64,000 nucleotides of DNA from assembly GCA_964019695.1 (NCBI GenBank), contig OZ026515.1:72055644-72119643 (forward strand), given 5' to 3'. The translations under genes and the position numbers were made by a program. This stretch comes from Loripinus fragilis (taxonomy: Eukaryota; Mollusca; Bivalvia; Lucinida; Lucinidae). The notes beneath the pieces were generated by a model that had not been told where the DNA came from, searched no databases, and was given only the letters and a program-made list of their open reading frames with translations. Below, one piece after another: positions 21,960 through 32,316 of the stretch. The first letter of the stretch is position 1. Each line of letters opens with the position of its first letter.

Positions 21960-22375
21960 AGTTTAGCTCTTGTCCTGCTGATCCTGGATATATTTTCGTG
22001 AAATCAGTGTTGATCCAGTTCAGTTGGCAGCTGATCACGATATACACTCATCTTTATGTCTCTTGTTCTTGGATGAAAGTGTTCAGGATTATTCCTGAAT
22101 TCAGGATTTTGAGGCTGACTTTCTGTAGAAAGTCAGCCTCAAAATCCTGAATAAAGCAGATAATAATAGCAGTTTTGATTAATTCACAGTTTATCTAAAG
22201 ACATTTGGCCATTTGAAATTGTTAACACGTGTATTATGTTGACACACTGATTTGTAAAGTTTGAATTTTCACCTACGATTTAGTCTGTGAAAACATTTAT
22301 GTAACTGAGTTGCCTGCAATACAGAGATAGAATGTAGTAAAGTAATTTATTCCTTCAGCAGGACAAGGGTGAAGA
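21960..22375. mobile_element. MITE with CCCTTGTCCTGCTG-like ends containing a nested palindrome
   Basis: AGCTCTTGTCCTGCTGATCC at the left and CAGCAGGACAAGGGT at the right are inverted ends of the family seen better at 51970-52158. A GGGTGAAAGTT-family hairpin is nested at 22078-22160: CAGGATTTTGAGGCTGACTT, TC, then its complement. Confidence 0.65.
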
Positions 22376-22877
22376 CAGCTTACTACATGCATTTGAAATG
22401 TACAAGAATTGTGTCATATTTGGACCATGTTTTCAGAGGAAACCTGTCCTTTGGGACTATGCCAGGCTTGAACTAGACTGCTCAGTTACTGAGGCTAGCT
22501 AGAGTATTGAGGTTTATCAATCATTGATAATCTTCCATAAGCCATCAATAGTGCTGAGGACTGCCTAGATGGCAGATCTTTGCTTATGTTGTTTGTACCC
22601 ATATGTCACAAGCAGATTTTCTCATGGCAGAGGGTCTCATGTATGTTTTTTATTTATGTGTAATTGTTTGTTATTGTGTAAATATGTAAATACTGTTAAT
22701 ATTTATTCTGCTGACAGTTTTAATAGAAGCAATTTTGTAAATACACTATATAAACTTATAATAAGTGTTGTGAAAATTCTTGCTTATATCTTCGACTCTT
22801 AACATTGAAATTTTTGTACTGATTGATTTCCCATCTATCAAGCTCCAAGGTTTTAGCCTTGTTGGAAGCATTGTTAT

Positions 22878-23076
22878 TTTGTTTGTTTGATTTGATTCTT
22901 TATATCCCAGTCAACAATTTTTCAGTTATGTTGGGATGGATCTTCCTAGGTTGAAGCAGTACTAAGCAGGGATTGATGTGTCTTGCTCAAGGACACAATG
23001 CAGTGCCGCCGGTGCTCAAACCGGCAACCCCTCGATCTCGAGACAAGCTCTCTACCACTGAGCCACTGTGCTCCAG
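22878..23076 (-). mobile_element. tRNA-derived SINE (family 1) with 14-bp target-site duplication
   Basis: On the minus strand it starts GGAGCACAGTGGCTCAGTGG (box A) and ends in an AATCAAATCAAACAAAC-type tail. The perfect direct repeat GGAAGCATTGTTAT flanks it (22864-22877 and 23077-23090), which defines the borders exactly. The box B region (GGTTTGAGCACC) is slightly diverged. A clean duplication suggests a fairly recent insertion. Confidence 0.93.
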
Positions 23077-23301
23077 GGAAGCATTGTTATATATGTCCTT
23101 TAGCAAGGTATTTTGTTTTCATTGCCACCCAGGCAATGCTATTATGGATTAAACAAATACATGTTTTCACAGGGTAATTGGATGCTGAAGGGGTTCTCTA
23201 GGAGATATCTGTTATCATTCATTCATAATGTTAATCCTTATCTTGCGGAGTATATTTACGGAGCAGTACCTTTATAGTATGTCTCATCATGATCATGGCT
23301 C

Positions 23302-23470
23302 CCAAATCCTTTTATCATGGAATTTTACAAAAGAATTCTAGGAAAATGACCATGAGTTTTTTTTTCTATGATTTCTTTATTAAATTGTCCTTTTATAACA
23401 CCTTTCACATATAACACAGTCCACTACTAGGGTCGCCAAGCATAGCATTATAAAGGGTCTGCGCTGTATA
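23302..23470. repeat. Dispersed repeat shared with 55125-55300
   Basis: Both loci share ATCATGGAATTTTACAAA-like sequence, TTTCTTTATTAAATTGTCCT, TTATAACACC blocks and AAGCATAGCATTATAAA. The interior and ends are too diverged to assign a class. Confidence 0.6.
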
Positions 23471-23479
23471 TGGGCCAGT

Positions 23480-24280
23480 GCAAAGGATTTTGGTACTTAG
23501 AGCAAAGGTAAACAGCAGAACAAGCCTCGGCAAATTGTCAGAGCCTTTACAATACAATCTGGTATATATGTTGTGATTGTTGACAGAAGAACCTGTAGTA
23601 TCGCTAAATTACTGCACTGAACATGCCTAACATGTGTCAAGCCATGTTGATGGCCCATTTAGCAAACAAAATACTGTATATAAATGTATAGTCTTTTTAC
23701 CAATACAAAGAATACATCGATGAATTATTTGTTGTTGTTGTTTTTCTCCATTTAAAGCTGCATAGTCTGTAACTTTTGATCTTTTAATTTTAGAATTAAT
23801 GTTTCTATTTTTCAAGAACACAGTAAAAAAACTAAAATTCAGGTATACATTTTAGCAATTTCGTAAATCTTAACAAATTATCAGTATCAAAACAGCAGCA
23901 TTTATGTTAAATTGAACTGTCTATTATCATTGGAGGGACGCAAATAATAACCAGCAAGAGAAAAACACACCTGTTTTATAAGATAATTAAATTTTCCGTG
24001 CAATTTTCAGCTATAGTGAACAGATTTATTGTGAAAACATAACTTAATTCTACTTTTACAAATGATTTAAAAAGAAAATAAAATTTTTTTGAAAAATGTT
24101 CATAGTTGCAGACTTAGTCTCTTTAACCAAACCATTGTTCCTCCATACAGCTGTCATAACACAACTGTAGATTAGGATGTCATTTTATTATCAAATTTTA
24201 TTGATATAGATTTCATTAGTGCGTTTCATCTACAAATCACTCACAAACTGAACCGTTTGGAGTATTTTCCTAGTTTCCAC
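23480..24280. other. AT-rich sequence, nothing recognised
   Basis: No exon, transposon end or repeat was seen on either strand. Confidence 0.4.
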
Positions 24281-24288
24281 ATCATTAA

Positions 24289-24495
24289 CTCTTTGCCTCA
24301 TAGTATCATCTGCTGATAACCTTTGCTAAGAGTTTGGACCCAGACCAGGCCCGACATTTTGTCGGGCCTGATCTGGATCCAAACTGTTGGACACTCGGAT
24401 GGTATTCCTGAAAGAACTTTTCAAAAAAGTTGATTTTGAAAAAAATCAGCAGATGACAAAAAAGCACGAAAAATTTCCCAGGGAGTAGAGATAAA
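24289..24495. mobile_element. TTAA-type MITE with GGCCCGACA hairpin core
   Basis: It starts after TTAA with CTCTTTGCCTCATAG. It contains the outer arms TTTGGACCCAGACCA / GATCTGGATCCAAACTGTT around the core GGCCCGACATTTTGTCGGGC, followed by a second stem (TTTTGAAAAAAATCAGCAGA). The right terminus is decayed. Relatives are at 55955-56150, 35584-35770 and 46594-46770. Confidence 0.65.
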
Positions 24496-24885
24496 ATCCT
24501 AAGAAATTCTTACTTTTGAGATCTTAATAATGTATGATGAACCATCCAAGCTTTAGTGGATGATATTGGATGGAATAATATACTGGTTCAATGGAAGAGC
24601 ATCTGAACTGCAAGGGTGAAAGTTTTCAGGATTTTGCTGAATTGGAAGAATTACATGCATAAAAGTTTTTTGAATTTATATTTGTTTGATATGTGTTTCG
24701 TTAAGTGTTTGGTTATGCCAAGACGTGGTAAGAATAGCTCAAGTATGAGATTGATTACCATGAGGAAAGCATTGGTATGCGAGAGCCCGTGATATTGATG
24801 AAATGCATGAAAATAAGTAAAACTTAACCTGTGCATATACTTTAGTCATTCGAGCCAAAGATAGCCATAGTGAAGGATCGACGTT

Positions 24886-25647
24886 ATGAGCGACTGTGAA
24901 ACCTCCAATGATGATTGTGTGCGTGGTAAGCCCCCCTGGGACAATTTTGATCCTGCTGAACAGTTTAGTCTCTTCAGAACCTATTTTGATAGAAAACTAG
25001 ATTCTCTTAAAAAAGAAATTATTTCTGAGACTTCTTCTGAACCTCCAGTAAAAAAGAGGAAAATTGGGGACATTGTATTCTCTTCCAAATCCAATAAGAT
25101 TCAGTTTAATTTTAATTCAGAGATTCTAGAACTATTAGACAAGCTAGAAAAGAGTGCTAGAATTAAGGAAAACAAACATCTGGATGAGCTAAGAGTGCTA
25201 TTAAATAAGAGAAACAAGCTTATAAGAATTGCGGATAGGTCCCCCGGGGGGTGGAGTACAGTAGCAGAATATCAGGACGACGACATTGCGTCAGATTCTG
25301 ATGACCAAAAGAAGATAAGGGCGGCAGAATCCAGAGCATTAAGGAAGCAGAAATCGTCTAGTAGTTCAGCCAATAGGGGTTATGGGGCATATAATGTGGC
25401 ATATGATGCTGTACCTAGGGCCCCTTCTAGTCGCAATTTCAGCCAGAGCTTCCCACAACCAAGTGCAGCATCTACATCGGGGAGTAGACCCAAACAGTAC
25501 GGGGACAGAAATCTTTTTCGTGACTTCCTTGGACAGAAAAGAACCCCACAGCCGACAGATAGATGTTTCGAATGCGGACAGATTGGGCATTGGCGAAAGT
25601 ACCATTACCAACAAGCAGATAAAAAGCAAGACATCCAACAGAAATGA
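24886..25647 (+). CDS. DIRS-type retrotransposon gag-like ORF with zinc knuckle
   Basis: A 253-residue frame begins MSDCETSNDD, is rich in Lys, Glu and Ser, and carries a Ser/Ala/Pro-rich tract. It ends soon after a zinc knuckle at residues 227-240 reading CFECGQIGHWRKYH. The expected pattern is CX2CX4HX4C; the last position here is His. The following RT frame begins in the +1 register and overlaps it, as in many retroelements that use frameshifting or reinitiation. The role is inferred to be nucleocapsid-like from position and the knuckle. Confidence 0.8.
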   Translation: MSDCETSNDDCVRGKPPWDNFDPAEQFSLFRTYFDRKLDSLKKEIISETSSEPPVKKRKIGDIVFSSKSNKIQFNFNSEILELLDKLEKSARIKENKHLDELRVLLNKRNKLIRIADRSPGGWSTVAEYQDDDIASDSDDQKKIRAAESRALRKQKSSSSSANRGYGAYNVAYDAVPRAPSSRNFSQSFPQPSAASTSGSRPKQYGDRNLFRDFLGQKRTPQPTDRCFECGQIGHWRKYHYQQADKKQDIQQK

Positions 25648-27679
25648 TAAGTATTTTTACTCTGATTATTTAGAATATTTCGAGGGTCATTTAGAAAACT
25701 ACGGCGAACTGATGAAGTCGAGATATTTTGAATTCATGGAAGAAGATTTGACATACAAAAGCTCTTCTCTGTTGGGTATCAAGGGTAGTCTAAAGAGACA
25801 TATTACTTATTGGGAAAATATAGGTGCTTCAGCTTTTATATTAGACATTATAAGTTCTGGATATAAAATTCCTTTCTACCTGACCCCTGAATCATCTTTC
25901 TCTAACAACAATCGTTCTGCGATCGAACATTCTGATTTTGTAAGGGATTCCATAGAGGATTTACTAGCAAACGGATTTGCAATTAAAGTGCCATTTAAAC
26001 CAGCTTGTGTCAACCCACTTACTGTTTCTATAAATAAGCAGGGGAAGAAAAGGCTGATTCTTAACTTAAGGATACTGAATAAACTCATTTGGAAGCAGAG
26101 AGTAAAATTTGAGGACTGGAAATACGCAATGAATTATTTTGAAAAGGGCTCTTTCATGTTTAAATTTGATTTAAAAAACGGGTATTTCCACATAGATATT
26201 TTTCATGCGCACCAAACTTATTTAGGCTTCTGTTTTGATGACAATTTCTACTGTTTCACAATTCTAGCTTTCGGTTTATCATCGGCACCTTTCATTTTTA
26301 CTAAGTGCCTTAGAACAATGGTTAAATTATGGAGAGAAAATTCCATTAAGATAGTTATGTTCATAGATGACGGATTCGGTTTAAATAAATCTCTTCAAAA
26401 ATGTCAAAAGCAATCCGAATTTGTTAGACAGTCTTTAGTTCAAGCAGGATTTAAGATTAACAATGAAAAGTCAATCTGGGAACCACAAAAATCGCTAGAA
26501 TGGACTGGTCTATTTTGGGATGGAAATTGTTTTTCGCTAAGTATACCGGAAAGAAGGATATCGGATTTCTTTTCAGAAGTGAATAATGTACTGAAAAAAT
26601 TGCCAAAAACGTCTGCCAGACATTTAGCAAAATTAGTTGGAAAAATTATATCTATGATGCCAGTTATCGGTAACATTGCCAGATTAATGACAAGACATAT
26701 GTACAGTTTAATACATGGCAGTGATTCTTGGGATAAGGTGTTTTCTATACCCCATAATCATCCTGCCATTGAGGAAATTTTCTTCTGGAAAGAAACGTTA
26801 CTTAATATTAACGTCCGATATCTATCAAACTCAGTTTTACCAGAAACTATTGTATACAGTGACGCAAGCGATTCAGCAGCTGGGGCCTATTCCGTATCAT
26901 TTCATGATTCAGTTTTTCATGCTTTTTGGTCTAAAGAAGACGCGCAGAAAAGTTCCACGTTTCGAGAAAACAAGGCAGTTTCTCTCGCAATCAAGGCTTA
27001 TGAAACAATGCTTAAAAACAAGACTGTCTTGTGGTTTACAGATTCTCAGAACTGTGTTAAAGTGATAAATTCAGGTGGCTTTAAGAAAGAGTTGCAGGAG
27101 CAAGCGGTTGATATATTTAGATTCTGTGCTAAAAATAACATTAGTTTAGATATGCAGTGGATTCCCCGCGACCAGAACGAGACTGCTGACATCATAAGCA
27201 AATGTGTAGACTATGATGACTGGGGTGTGTCAGATGAGTTTTTTAAATTCATGAATCAAATGTGGGGCCCTTATGATATTGACAGATTCGCCAACCACGA
27301 AAATGCAAAATTGACAAGGTTTGATTCTTTAGTCTGGAATCCTGGGTGTGAAGCAGTAGACGCATTCAGTCAAAACTGGCATGGAGAAAATAACTGGCTT
27401 GTGCCTCCTATATATTTAATTTCAAATACGATGAAACATATGGTGTTCTGCAGAGCTATCGGGACTCTGATCGTTCCTAAATGGCCTTCAGCACTGTTCT
27501 GGCCTTTTATATTTGATGAAGATAGTTTCTGTTCAGGCTTTATTTCTGACATTATCGAATTTGGTCCAGAGGAGAAAATATTCGTGCAAGGCAGAAATAA
27601 AAAATCACTGTTCGGATCTGATCAATTCAAAGGAAAAGTACTTGCAATAAGATTTGAACCCAAGTTTGACATAAAATGA
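25382..27679 (+). CDS. DIRS-type reverse transcriptase, RNase H and methyltransferase-like polyprotein
   Basis: The open frame is 765 codons. Roughly the first 85 residues overlap the gag frame and are probably not native; an actual start by frameshift near its end is likely. RT motifs: KFDLKNGYFHIDI (about residues 259-271), FGLSSAPFIFTK (about 302-313) and the catalytic VMFIDDG (about 325-331). RNase H motifs: VYSDASDSAAGAY (about 490-502), LWFTDSQN (about 550-557) and DQNETADIISK (about 600). A domain starting WGPYDIDRFANHENAKL (about 630), with WNPGCEAVDAF and NNWLVPPIYLI (about 670-680), fits the methyltransferase-like region reported after RNase H in DIRS elements. The frame is uninterrupted, so this part is young or conserved. 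Confidence 0.9.
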   Translation: MGHIMWHMMLYLGPLLVAISARASHNQVQHLHRGVDPNSTGTEIFFVTSLDRKEPHSRQIDVSNADRLGIGESTITNKQIKSKTSNRNDKYFYSDYLEYFEGHLENYGELMKSRYFEFMEEDLTYKSSSLLGIKGSLKRHITYWENIGASAFILDIISSGYKIPFYLTPESSFSNNNRSAIEHSDFVRDSIEDLLANGFAIKVPFKPACVNPLTVSINKQGKKRLILNLRILNKLIWKQRVKFEDWKYAMNYFEKGSFMFKFDLKNGYFHIDIFHAHQTYLGFCFDDNFYCFTILAFGLSSAPFIFTKCLRTMVKLWRENSIKIVMFIDDGFGLNKSLQKCQKQSEFVRQSLVQAGFKINNEKSIWEPQKSLEWTGLFWDGNCFSLSIPERRISDFFSEVNNVLKKLPKTSARHLAKLVGKIISMMPVIGNIARLMTRHMYSLIHGSDSWDKVFSIPHNHPAIEEIFFWKETLLNINVRYLSNSVLPETIVYSDASDSAAGAYSVSFHDSVFHAFWSKEDAQKSSTFRENKAVSLAIKAYETMLKNKTVLWFTDSQNCVKVINSGGFKKELQEQAVDIFRFCAKNNISLDMQWIPRDQNETADIISKCVDYDDWGVSDEFFKFMNQMWGPYDIDRFANHENAKLTRFDSLVWNPGCEAVDAFSQNWHGENNWLVPPIYLISNTMKHMVFCRAIGTLIVPKWPSALFWPFIFDEDSFCSGFISDIIEFGPEEKIFVQGRNKKSLFGSDQFKGKVLAIRFEPKFDIK

Positions 27680-27760
27680 ATAACATGAGGTTCAAATGAT
27701 TAATGCAGAGGTTTTTTATCCTGAAAAATTCTTAGATTAAATGTCTAGTCCATTTGTTAA

Positions 27761-27964
27761 GGGAGTGCAGTGGCTAAGTGGTAGACTGCTTGACTCGAGA
27801 CTGAGGGGACGCGGGTTAGAGCCTCACCGGCGTCACCGCGTTGTGGATCTTAAGCAAGTCACATTTTCTTAGCTAAGTACTGGTTCAACCAAGGAAGAAC
27901 CGTCCCTTTTTTAACTGAAAGATTGTTGAAGGGGGGCGTAAAGAACCAAATCAAACAAACAAAT
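27761..27964 (+). mobile_element. tRNA-derived SINE (family 1) inside the DIRS element
   Basis: GGGAGTGCAGTGGCTAAGTG plus GTAGACTGCTTGACTCGAGA is followed by GCCTCACCGGCGTCACCGCG, TACTGGTTCAACCAAGGAAG and a CAAATCAAACAAACAAAT tail. Clear target-site duplications were not found. It lies between the RT and recombinase frames. Confidence 0.9.
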
Positions 27965-29334
27965 AACCCATCTTGTTTTAAAAAATTGGGTTTTGGCTAT
28001 AAAGTACAATATCAAGATAAATTACGGTACTCGATAATAACTTGATCTTTTGTAGTTATAAAAATAGATGCGATAGTACTGTACATAAGCTTTTAGTTGC
28101 ATCATAGGATTTAGGAAAAACATAATTCCAAAATGTTTAGGGGATTAATTATTATAATATTACTTACAGAATTCCAAGGTATTTTTCCTATATTATATGA
28201 TGCCATAAAATTTCACAAGGTTAAGTTGTACACATGTCAATATGAGCCGTAGCTGGTTGTGCTATAATTAGATACACAAATTTCCAAAAGAATATTACAC
28301 CGTCTATTTTTATCACAAATTACGATGTGGATGTTTACGAAATGAATGATCTGGATAAAAAATTATTTCTAAAGAGAGATTAGTATTGTTTTAACCATTA
28401 CGTAACGGAATCAATATTCTCGCTCACCTCGCTATGTTGGGAAGGGATTCTTTGGTGATTTGGTCAGAAAAGGGGCTTTTTTCAGTTTTTTATTTTTTTT
28501 ATTTATCCATCTGTCTTCTCTTTCCGCTTTTGTATATTCTGTGTTAAGTTTAAATGGGTTTTCTTAAAAGCATGTATTTCCATATACATTTCATAGTCAT
28601 ATGAACCTGGGACCTCTAAATTAAAATAAGCTTTCCTCAATCCATTTAAAATTGTTCCCTATGACTTTTCGGCAAAATTAGTACTAGTTCGGATAGATCG
28701 CAGAAGCATTTATCTTTGTGACTTTAAACTAGGTTAAGGTCACAAACTACTAATTTAATCTGTCCATGGGTCAAGGAATAAGATTTTATTATATATATAT
28801 ATCTTTATGAGCCTGCTCAGCCTGAGTATAAGGTAAAGGTCGATTAGTCTTATGAAGTGCTTGTTTAATGCGGTTTAATTCCGTCTTACGGTGCATGTCT
28901 GTGTGCGGTGAAAAAATGTTTTAATACACAGTGCTGATGTTGATGCTACGCAAAATTTAAAGAAATTCAAGGATTTATTTTTGATACAATATGTTCGCAT
29001 CTCTCGCATTATGCTCTCCATTAATAGATAATGCTGGGCTCTTCAAAAATGCACGAAAAGGGCACAGAATATTGATTCCAATGCGCTGAGTATATTTGCC
29101 TAAAAGTTGTTTCCTAAGTGGCAGTTTAAGATAATTTTATGAAAATATTGCTCGTCTCAAGTTGGGAAATATTGCTGGTCCCAAGTTGGTGAGCGTGCAT
29201 TTAGTACTGCAAATAGTTCATGCTACTAGTTCACTATCTGAGTAAAGAGGGAGACGGGAATCCGGAGTTGATACAATCAATTATCATAGTGTGTACTCCA
29301 AGCTGTGGAAGATTTTAGTATTGTTCACAAAGAT
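27965..29334. other. Non-coding stretch between DIRS RT and recombinase frames
   Basis: AT-rich with no open frame above 60 codons and no recognised repeat family. It may be inserted sequence or decayed element DNA. A (TA)n run at about 28790 is the only simple repeat. Confidence 0.4.
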
Positions 29335-29856
29335 GGTTCCAAGTTGGCGAGCAGGCCAAGCTGTGGAAGGTTTTAGTACTGCACATATTGCAGGTTCCAA
29401 GTTGGCGAGCAGGCCAAGCTGTGGAAGGCTTTAGTACTGCACATATTGCAGGTTCCAAGTTGGCTAGCAGGCCAAGCTGTGGAAGGTATAAGTACTGCAC
29501 ATAATGCAGGTTCCAAGTTGGCGAGCAGGCCAAGCTGTGGAAGGTTTTAGTACTGCATATATTGCAGGTTCCAAGTTGGCGAGCAGGCCAAGCTGTGGAA
29601 GGTTTCAGTACTGCACATATTGCAGGTTCCACGTTGGCGAGCAGGCCAAGCTGTGGAAGGTTTAAGTACTGCACATATTGCAGGTTCCAAGTTGGCGAGC
29701 AGGCCAAGCTGTGGAAGGTTTTAGTACTGCACATATTGCAGGTTCCAAGTTGGCGAGCAGGCCAAGCTGTGGAAGGTATTAGTACTGCACATATTGCAGG
29801 TTCCAAGTTGGCGAGCAGGCCAAGCTGTGGAAGGTATTAGTAATGCACACATTGCT
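29335..29856. repeat. Nine-copy 58-bp minisatellite
   Basis: The unit begins GGTTCCAAGTTGGCGAGCAG and continues GCCAAGCTGTGGAAGGTTTT, AGTACTGCACATATTGCA. Starts fall exactly 58 bp apart (29335, 29393, 29451, 29509, 29567, 29625, 29683, 29741, 29799) with few substitutions. Because 58 is not a multiple of three, long open frames on both strands cycle through frames. They are repeat artefacts. Confidence 0.97.
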
Positions 29857-30430
29857 ATTTCAGAGTAAGGTTAGTAATCGATACAATCAAGTAACACAGA
29901 GAGTAGGCAAAATTGTGAAGGTTTTCAGTACTGCACATATTGCTGGTTCGTAGTTGGAGTATCAGAGTAAGATCAGTAATCGTTACAATCAAGTACCACA
30001 TTTGAATTGGTCATGTTGTGTAAGTTTTAGCATTGCACATATTGCTGGTTCCTAGATTGGGTAACATAGTATGATAAGTAATCGTTACAATCAAGTACCA
30101 CAACTATTAGGCTACATTATGAAGGTTTTAGTACTGCAATATTGCTAGGTCCTAGTTTGAGTATCAGAGTTAGATCAGTAATCGCTACAATCAAGTACAA
30201 CAGCCAGTAGGCCAAGCTGTGAAGGTTTAAGTTCTGCACATATAGCTGGTTCCTGGTTGGAGATCAGAGTAAGATCAGAAATCGTTACAATCAAGTACCA
30301 CAGCGAGCAGGAGTAGTACTGCACATTTTGCATGTTCCAAGTTGGTGATCATGCCAAACTGTGGAAATTTTAGTAATGTATTAATTGCGGGTTCCAAGTT
30401 AGTGAGTAGGAAGTTTTGGAAGGAGCCAGA
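29857..30430. repeat. Diverged, longer-period continuation of the minisatellite
   Basis: Units of about 100-120 bp combine the 58-bp motif (GAAGGTTTTAGTACTGCA, ATTGCTGGTTCC) with CAGAGTAAGATCAGTAATCG and TTACAATCAAGTACCACA. This suggests an older composite unit from which the uniform array expanded. Confidence 0.75.
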
Positions 30431-30502
30431 ACTCCACATATTGATGGTCCCATAGTTGGGTTACCAGGCGTGTATATGGCTGAACTGATTAGGTTTGCAC
30501 AG

Positions 30503-30506
<4 letters not shown>

Positions 30507-30536
<30 letters not shown>
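30507..30536. repeat. Poly(A) run of about 30 bases
   Basis: An uninterrupted A tract sits just before the recombinase frame. It could be a retroposition tail of an inserted sequence upstream on the plus strand, or simple repeat growth. Confidence 0.7.
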
Positions 30537-30538
<2 letters not shown>

Positions 30539-30576
30539 TGTTCAAAACTGGGCTTTATATAACAAATACATTCTAA

Positions 30577-31341
30577 TTGGCGGCTTTTCGTTTTATACAT
30601 TTTGCAGATTACGCAAATATTGCCATGGAATTTATGGATATGACGTCAGATTTGGACAACGCAGAATTGGTAAATCTAGCTTCAAAAATACCCCAGATTC
30701 TAAAATGTTCTATCTCCCAGAATACATTCAAAAGCTATTCGTCAGGATTTCGAAAATGGTCAGAATGGTGTAAGAAATATAATTTAACAGCATTTCCAGT
30801 CGAACAAAGAAATTTGTTGCTATTCATGTCGGATATAACAGGGAAACAGTCCTCAGTGCAAACACTAAATTCAGTACTTTATTCTATTAGTTGGATTCAT
30901 GGTATAGCAGGGCTAGAAGACCCATGCAAAGCGGATATAGTGGTCAAAATGAAAGAAGGTGCAAAGAGGATCTTGTCTAGGCCATGCACGCAGAAGGAAC
31001 CTTTGACAATTGAAAATTTGGTAAAGATTGTTTCTGTGTTTGGCCAGGACAAAGACAACCTACCTAACTTAAGATTTGTCACAATGTGTGTGGTTGGGTT
31101 TTATGGATTTTTCAGATTTGATGAACTGTCCAATTTAAAAAGGTCAAATATAAATTTTTCTGAAAATTATATAGAAGTAAATGTAGAGAGAAGTAAGACA
31201 GATACATTAAGGCATGGGTCCTCGGTTAGTATCGCGGCTACAGGGGAAATAACTTGTCCAAAGCTTTGTCTTCTGAATTATTTTGAGGCTGCTAAAATTC
31301 CGCCAGATTCTGAAAATTTCATTTTTAGGCCTATATTCTAA
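30577..31341 (+). pseudogene. DIRS tyrosine recombinase, N-terminal and first catalytic part (interrupted)
   Basis: DIRS elements integrate with a tyrosine recombinase instead of an integrase. This frame shows a SAM-like N-terminal region (NTFKSYSSGFRKWSEWCKKY), then GFYGFFRFDELSNLK with the first catalytic Arg, and VERSKTD with the conserved Lys. It stops just after NFIFRPIF, where foreign sequence begins. The missing part resumes near 31827. The apparent start codon is arbitrary; the native frame may begin upstream. Confidence 0.88.
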
Positions 31342-31812
31342 CACACCTCGCCTATATAGCCAATGGTTAAACTCAGTGATTTATTGGTTGATAAATCACT
31401 GCACGGACTGGGCACGGACCAACATGACGTCATTCAGTCGCCAGTTTGATTTTCATGACGTCATCTATCACAATAGACGGCGTAACGTCGTTTTCACAAC
31501 TACTTGACGTTCAAAATGTGCGTAAAAATACGCGCTTCAGTCTGAACAAGAGTTGCGGGAAATTCTGACAGTCTGTTTAAGATGGCGGAATCGCTGTAGA
31601 CTATGAAGGATTCGTTCGTATTTTTTAATCTTTTTGTGTGTAAGAATCGAAATAAATTCGCACTGACAGTGATTTGTTGCTTAATATATCACTGTCTGTC
31701 GGTCAGTCGTAAATGGATAAATCATTCGCGCTCCGCGCTCATGATTTATTCACTTTAACGACTGACCTCCAGCCAGTGATATATTAAGCAACAAATCACT
31801 GCGAACGCGAAT
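31340..31812. mobile_element. Insertion in the recombinase gene with a 27-bp perfect inverted repeat
   Basis: The segment separates two in-order halves of the recombinase. It contains AGTGATTTGTTGCTTAATAT plus ATCACTG (31667-31693) and its exact complement (31773-31799), around an inner stem (GGTCAGTCGT / ACGACTGACC). A shorter hairpin of the same motif lies at 31374-31401. Near-duplicated CTATATTCT and CTATTTCT flank it. No terminal inverted repeats match well, so the class is unknown. Confidence 0.65.
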
Positions 31813-31826
31813 CTATTTCTTAAATC

Positions 31827-32316
31827 AAAACTTCATCTGGATATAAACTAGACAAGAAAAGGAAACTTTTCTATACTAGAACAAGAGAAATTTTTCTAGA
31901 AAGATTACAAGATCTTGGGGGAGCGCAGTGGCTCAGTGGTAGAGTGCTTGACTCGAGACCGAAGGGCCGCGGGTTCGAGCCTCACCGGCGTCACTGCGTT
32001 GTGGTCCTTGAGCAAGACATATTTATCCTAGCTTAGTACTGGTTCAACCCAGGAAGACCCGTCCCGCATAACTGAAAGATTGTTGAGTGGACGTAAAGAA
32101 TCAAATCAAACAAACAAAACAAAACAAGATCTTGGACTTGACAAAAGTAAATTTGGTCTGCATAGTCTTAGATCTGGTGGAGCTTCAGCAGCCTGTAAAG
32201 CGGGGGTGTCTGATAGGCTGATTATGAAACATGGTAGATGGAAAAGTGAAAAGTCAAAAGACAGATATATTCATGAAACAGTTCAACAAAAATTGTCAGT
32301 TACAAAGAATATATAA
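31827..32316 (+). pseudogene. DIRS tyrosine recombinase, C-terminal catalytic part, split by a SINE
   Basis: The first piece (KTSSGYKLDKKRKLFYTRTR...) and the second piece after the SINE (KSKFGLHSLRSGGASAACKA) are collinear. The second piece carries the HxxR motif (HSLR), the later His (KHGRW) and the nucleophilic Tyr (DRYIH) of the R-H-R-Y family, followed by a stop. With two insertions the gene is inactive. Confidence 0.88.
31919..32123 (+). mobile_element. tRNA-derived SINE (family 1) with 12-bp target-site duplication
   Basis: The best-preserved copy. It opens GGGAGCGCAGTGGCTCAGTG (box A), then GGGTTCGAGCCTCACCGGCG (box B), TTGAGCAAG, TACTGGTTCAACCCAGGAAG, and ends AATCAAATCAAACAAACAAA. 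The perfect duplication ACAAGATCTTGG (31907-31918 and 32124-32135) defines the borders. It interrupts the recombinase codons for a LQDLG segment. Confidence 0.96.

Noticed and set aside
29315..29840. Long open frames on both strands (163 and 92 codons)
   Set aside because: They lie entirely in the 58-bp tandem array, cycle through frames with the period, and translate to repeated phrases. They are a by-product of a repeat unit that lacks stop triplets.
29335..29856. CRISPR-like array appearance
   Set aside because: The 58-bp units are contiguous with no unique spacers, and the DNA is eukaryotic.
31919..32000. Possible functional tRNA gene
   Set aside because: Box A and box B are present, but the cloverleaf region continues into a SINE body with a CAAA tail and target duplications. 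Multiple diverged copies exist in the window.
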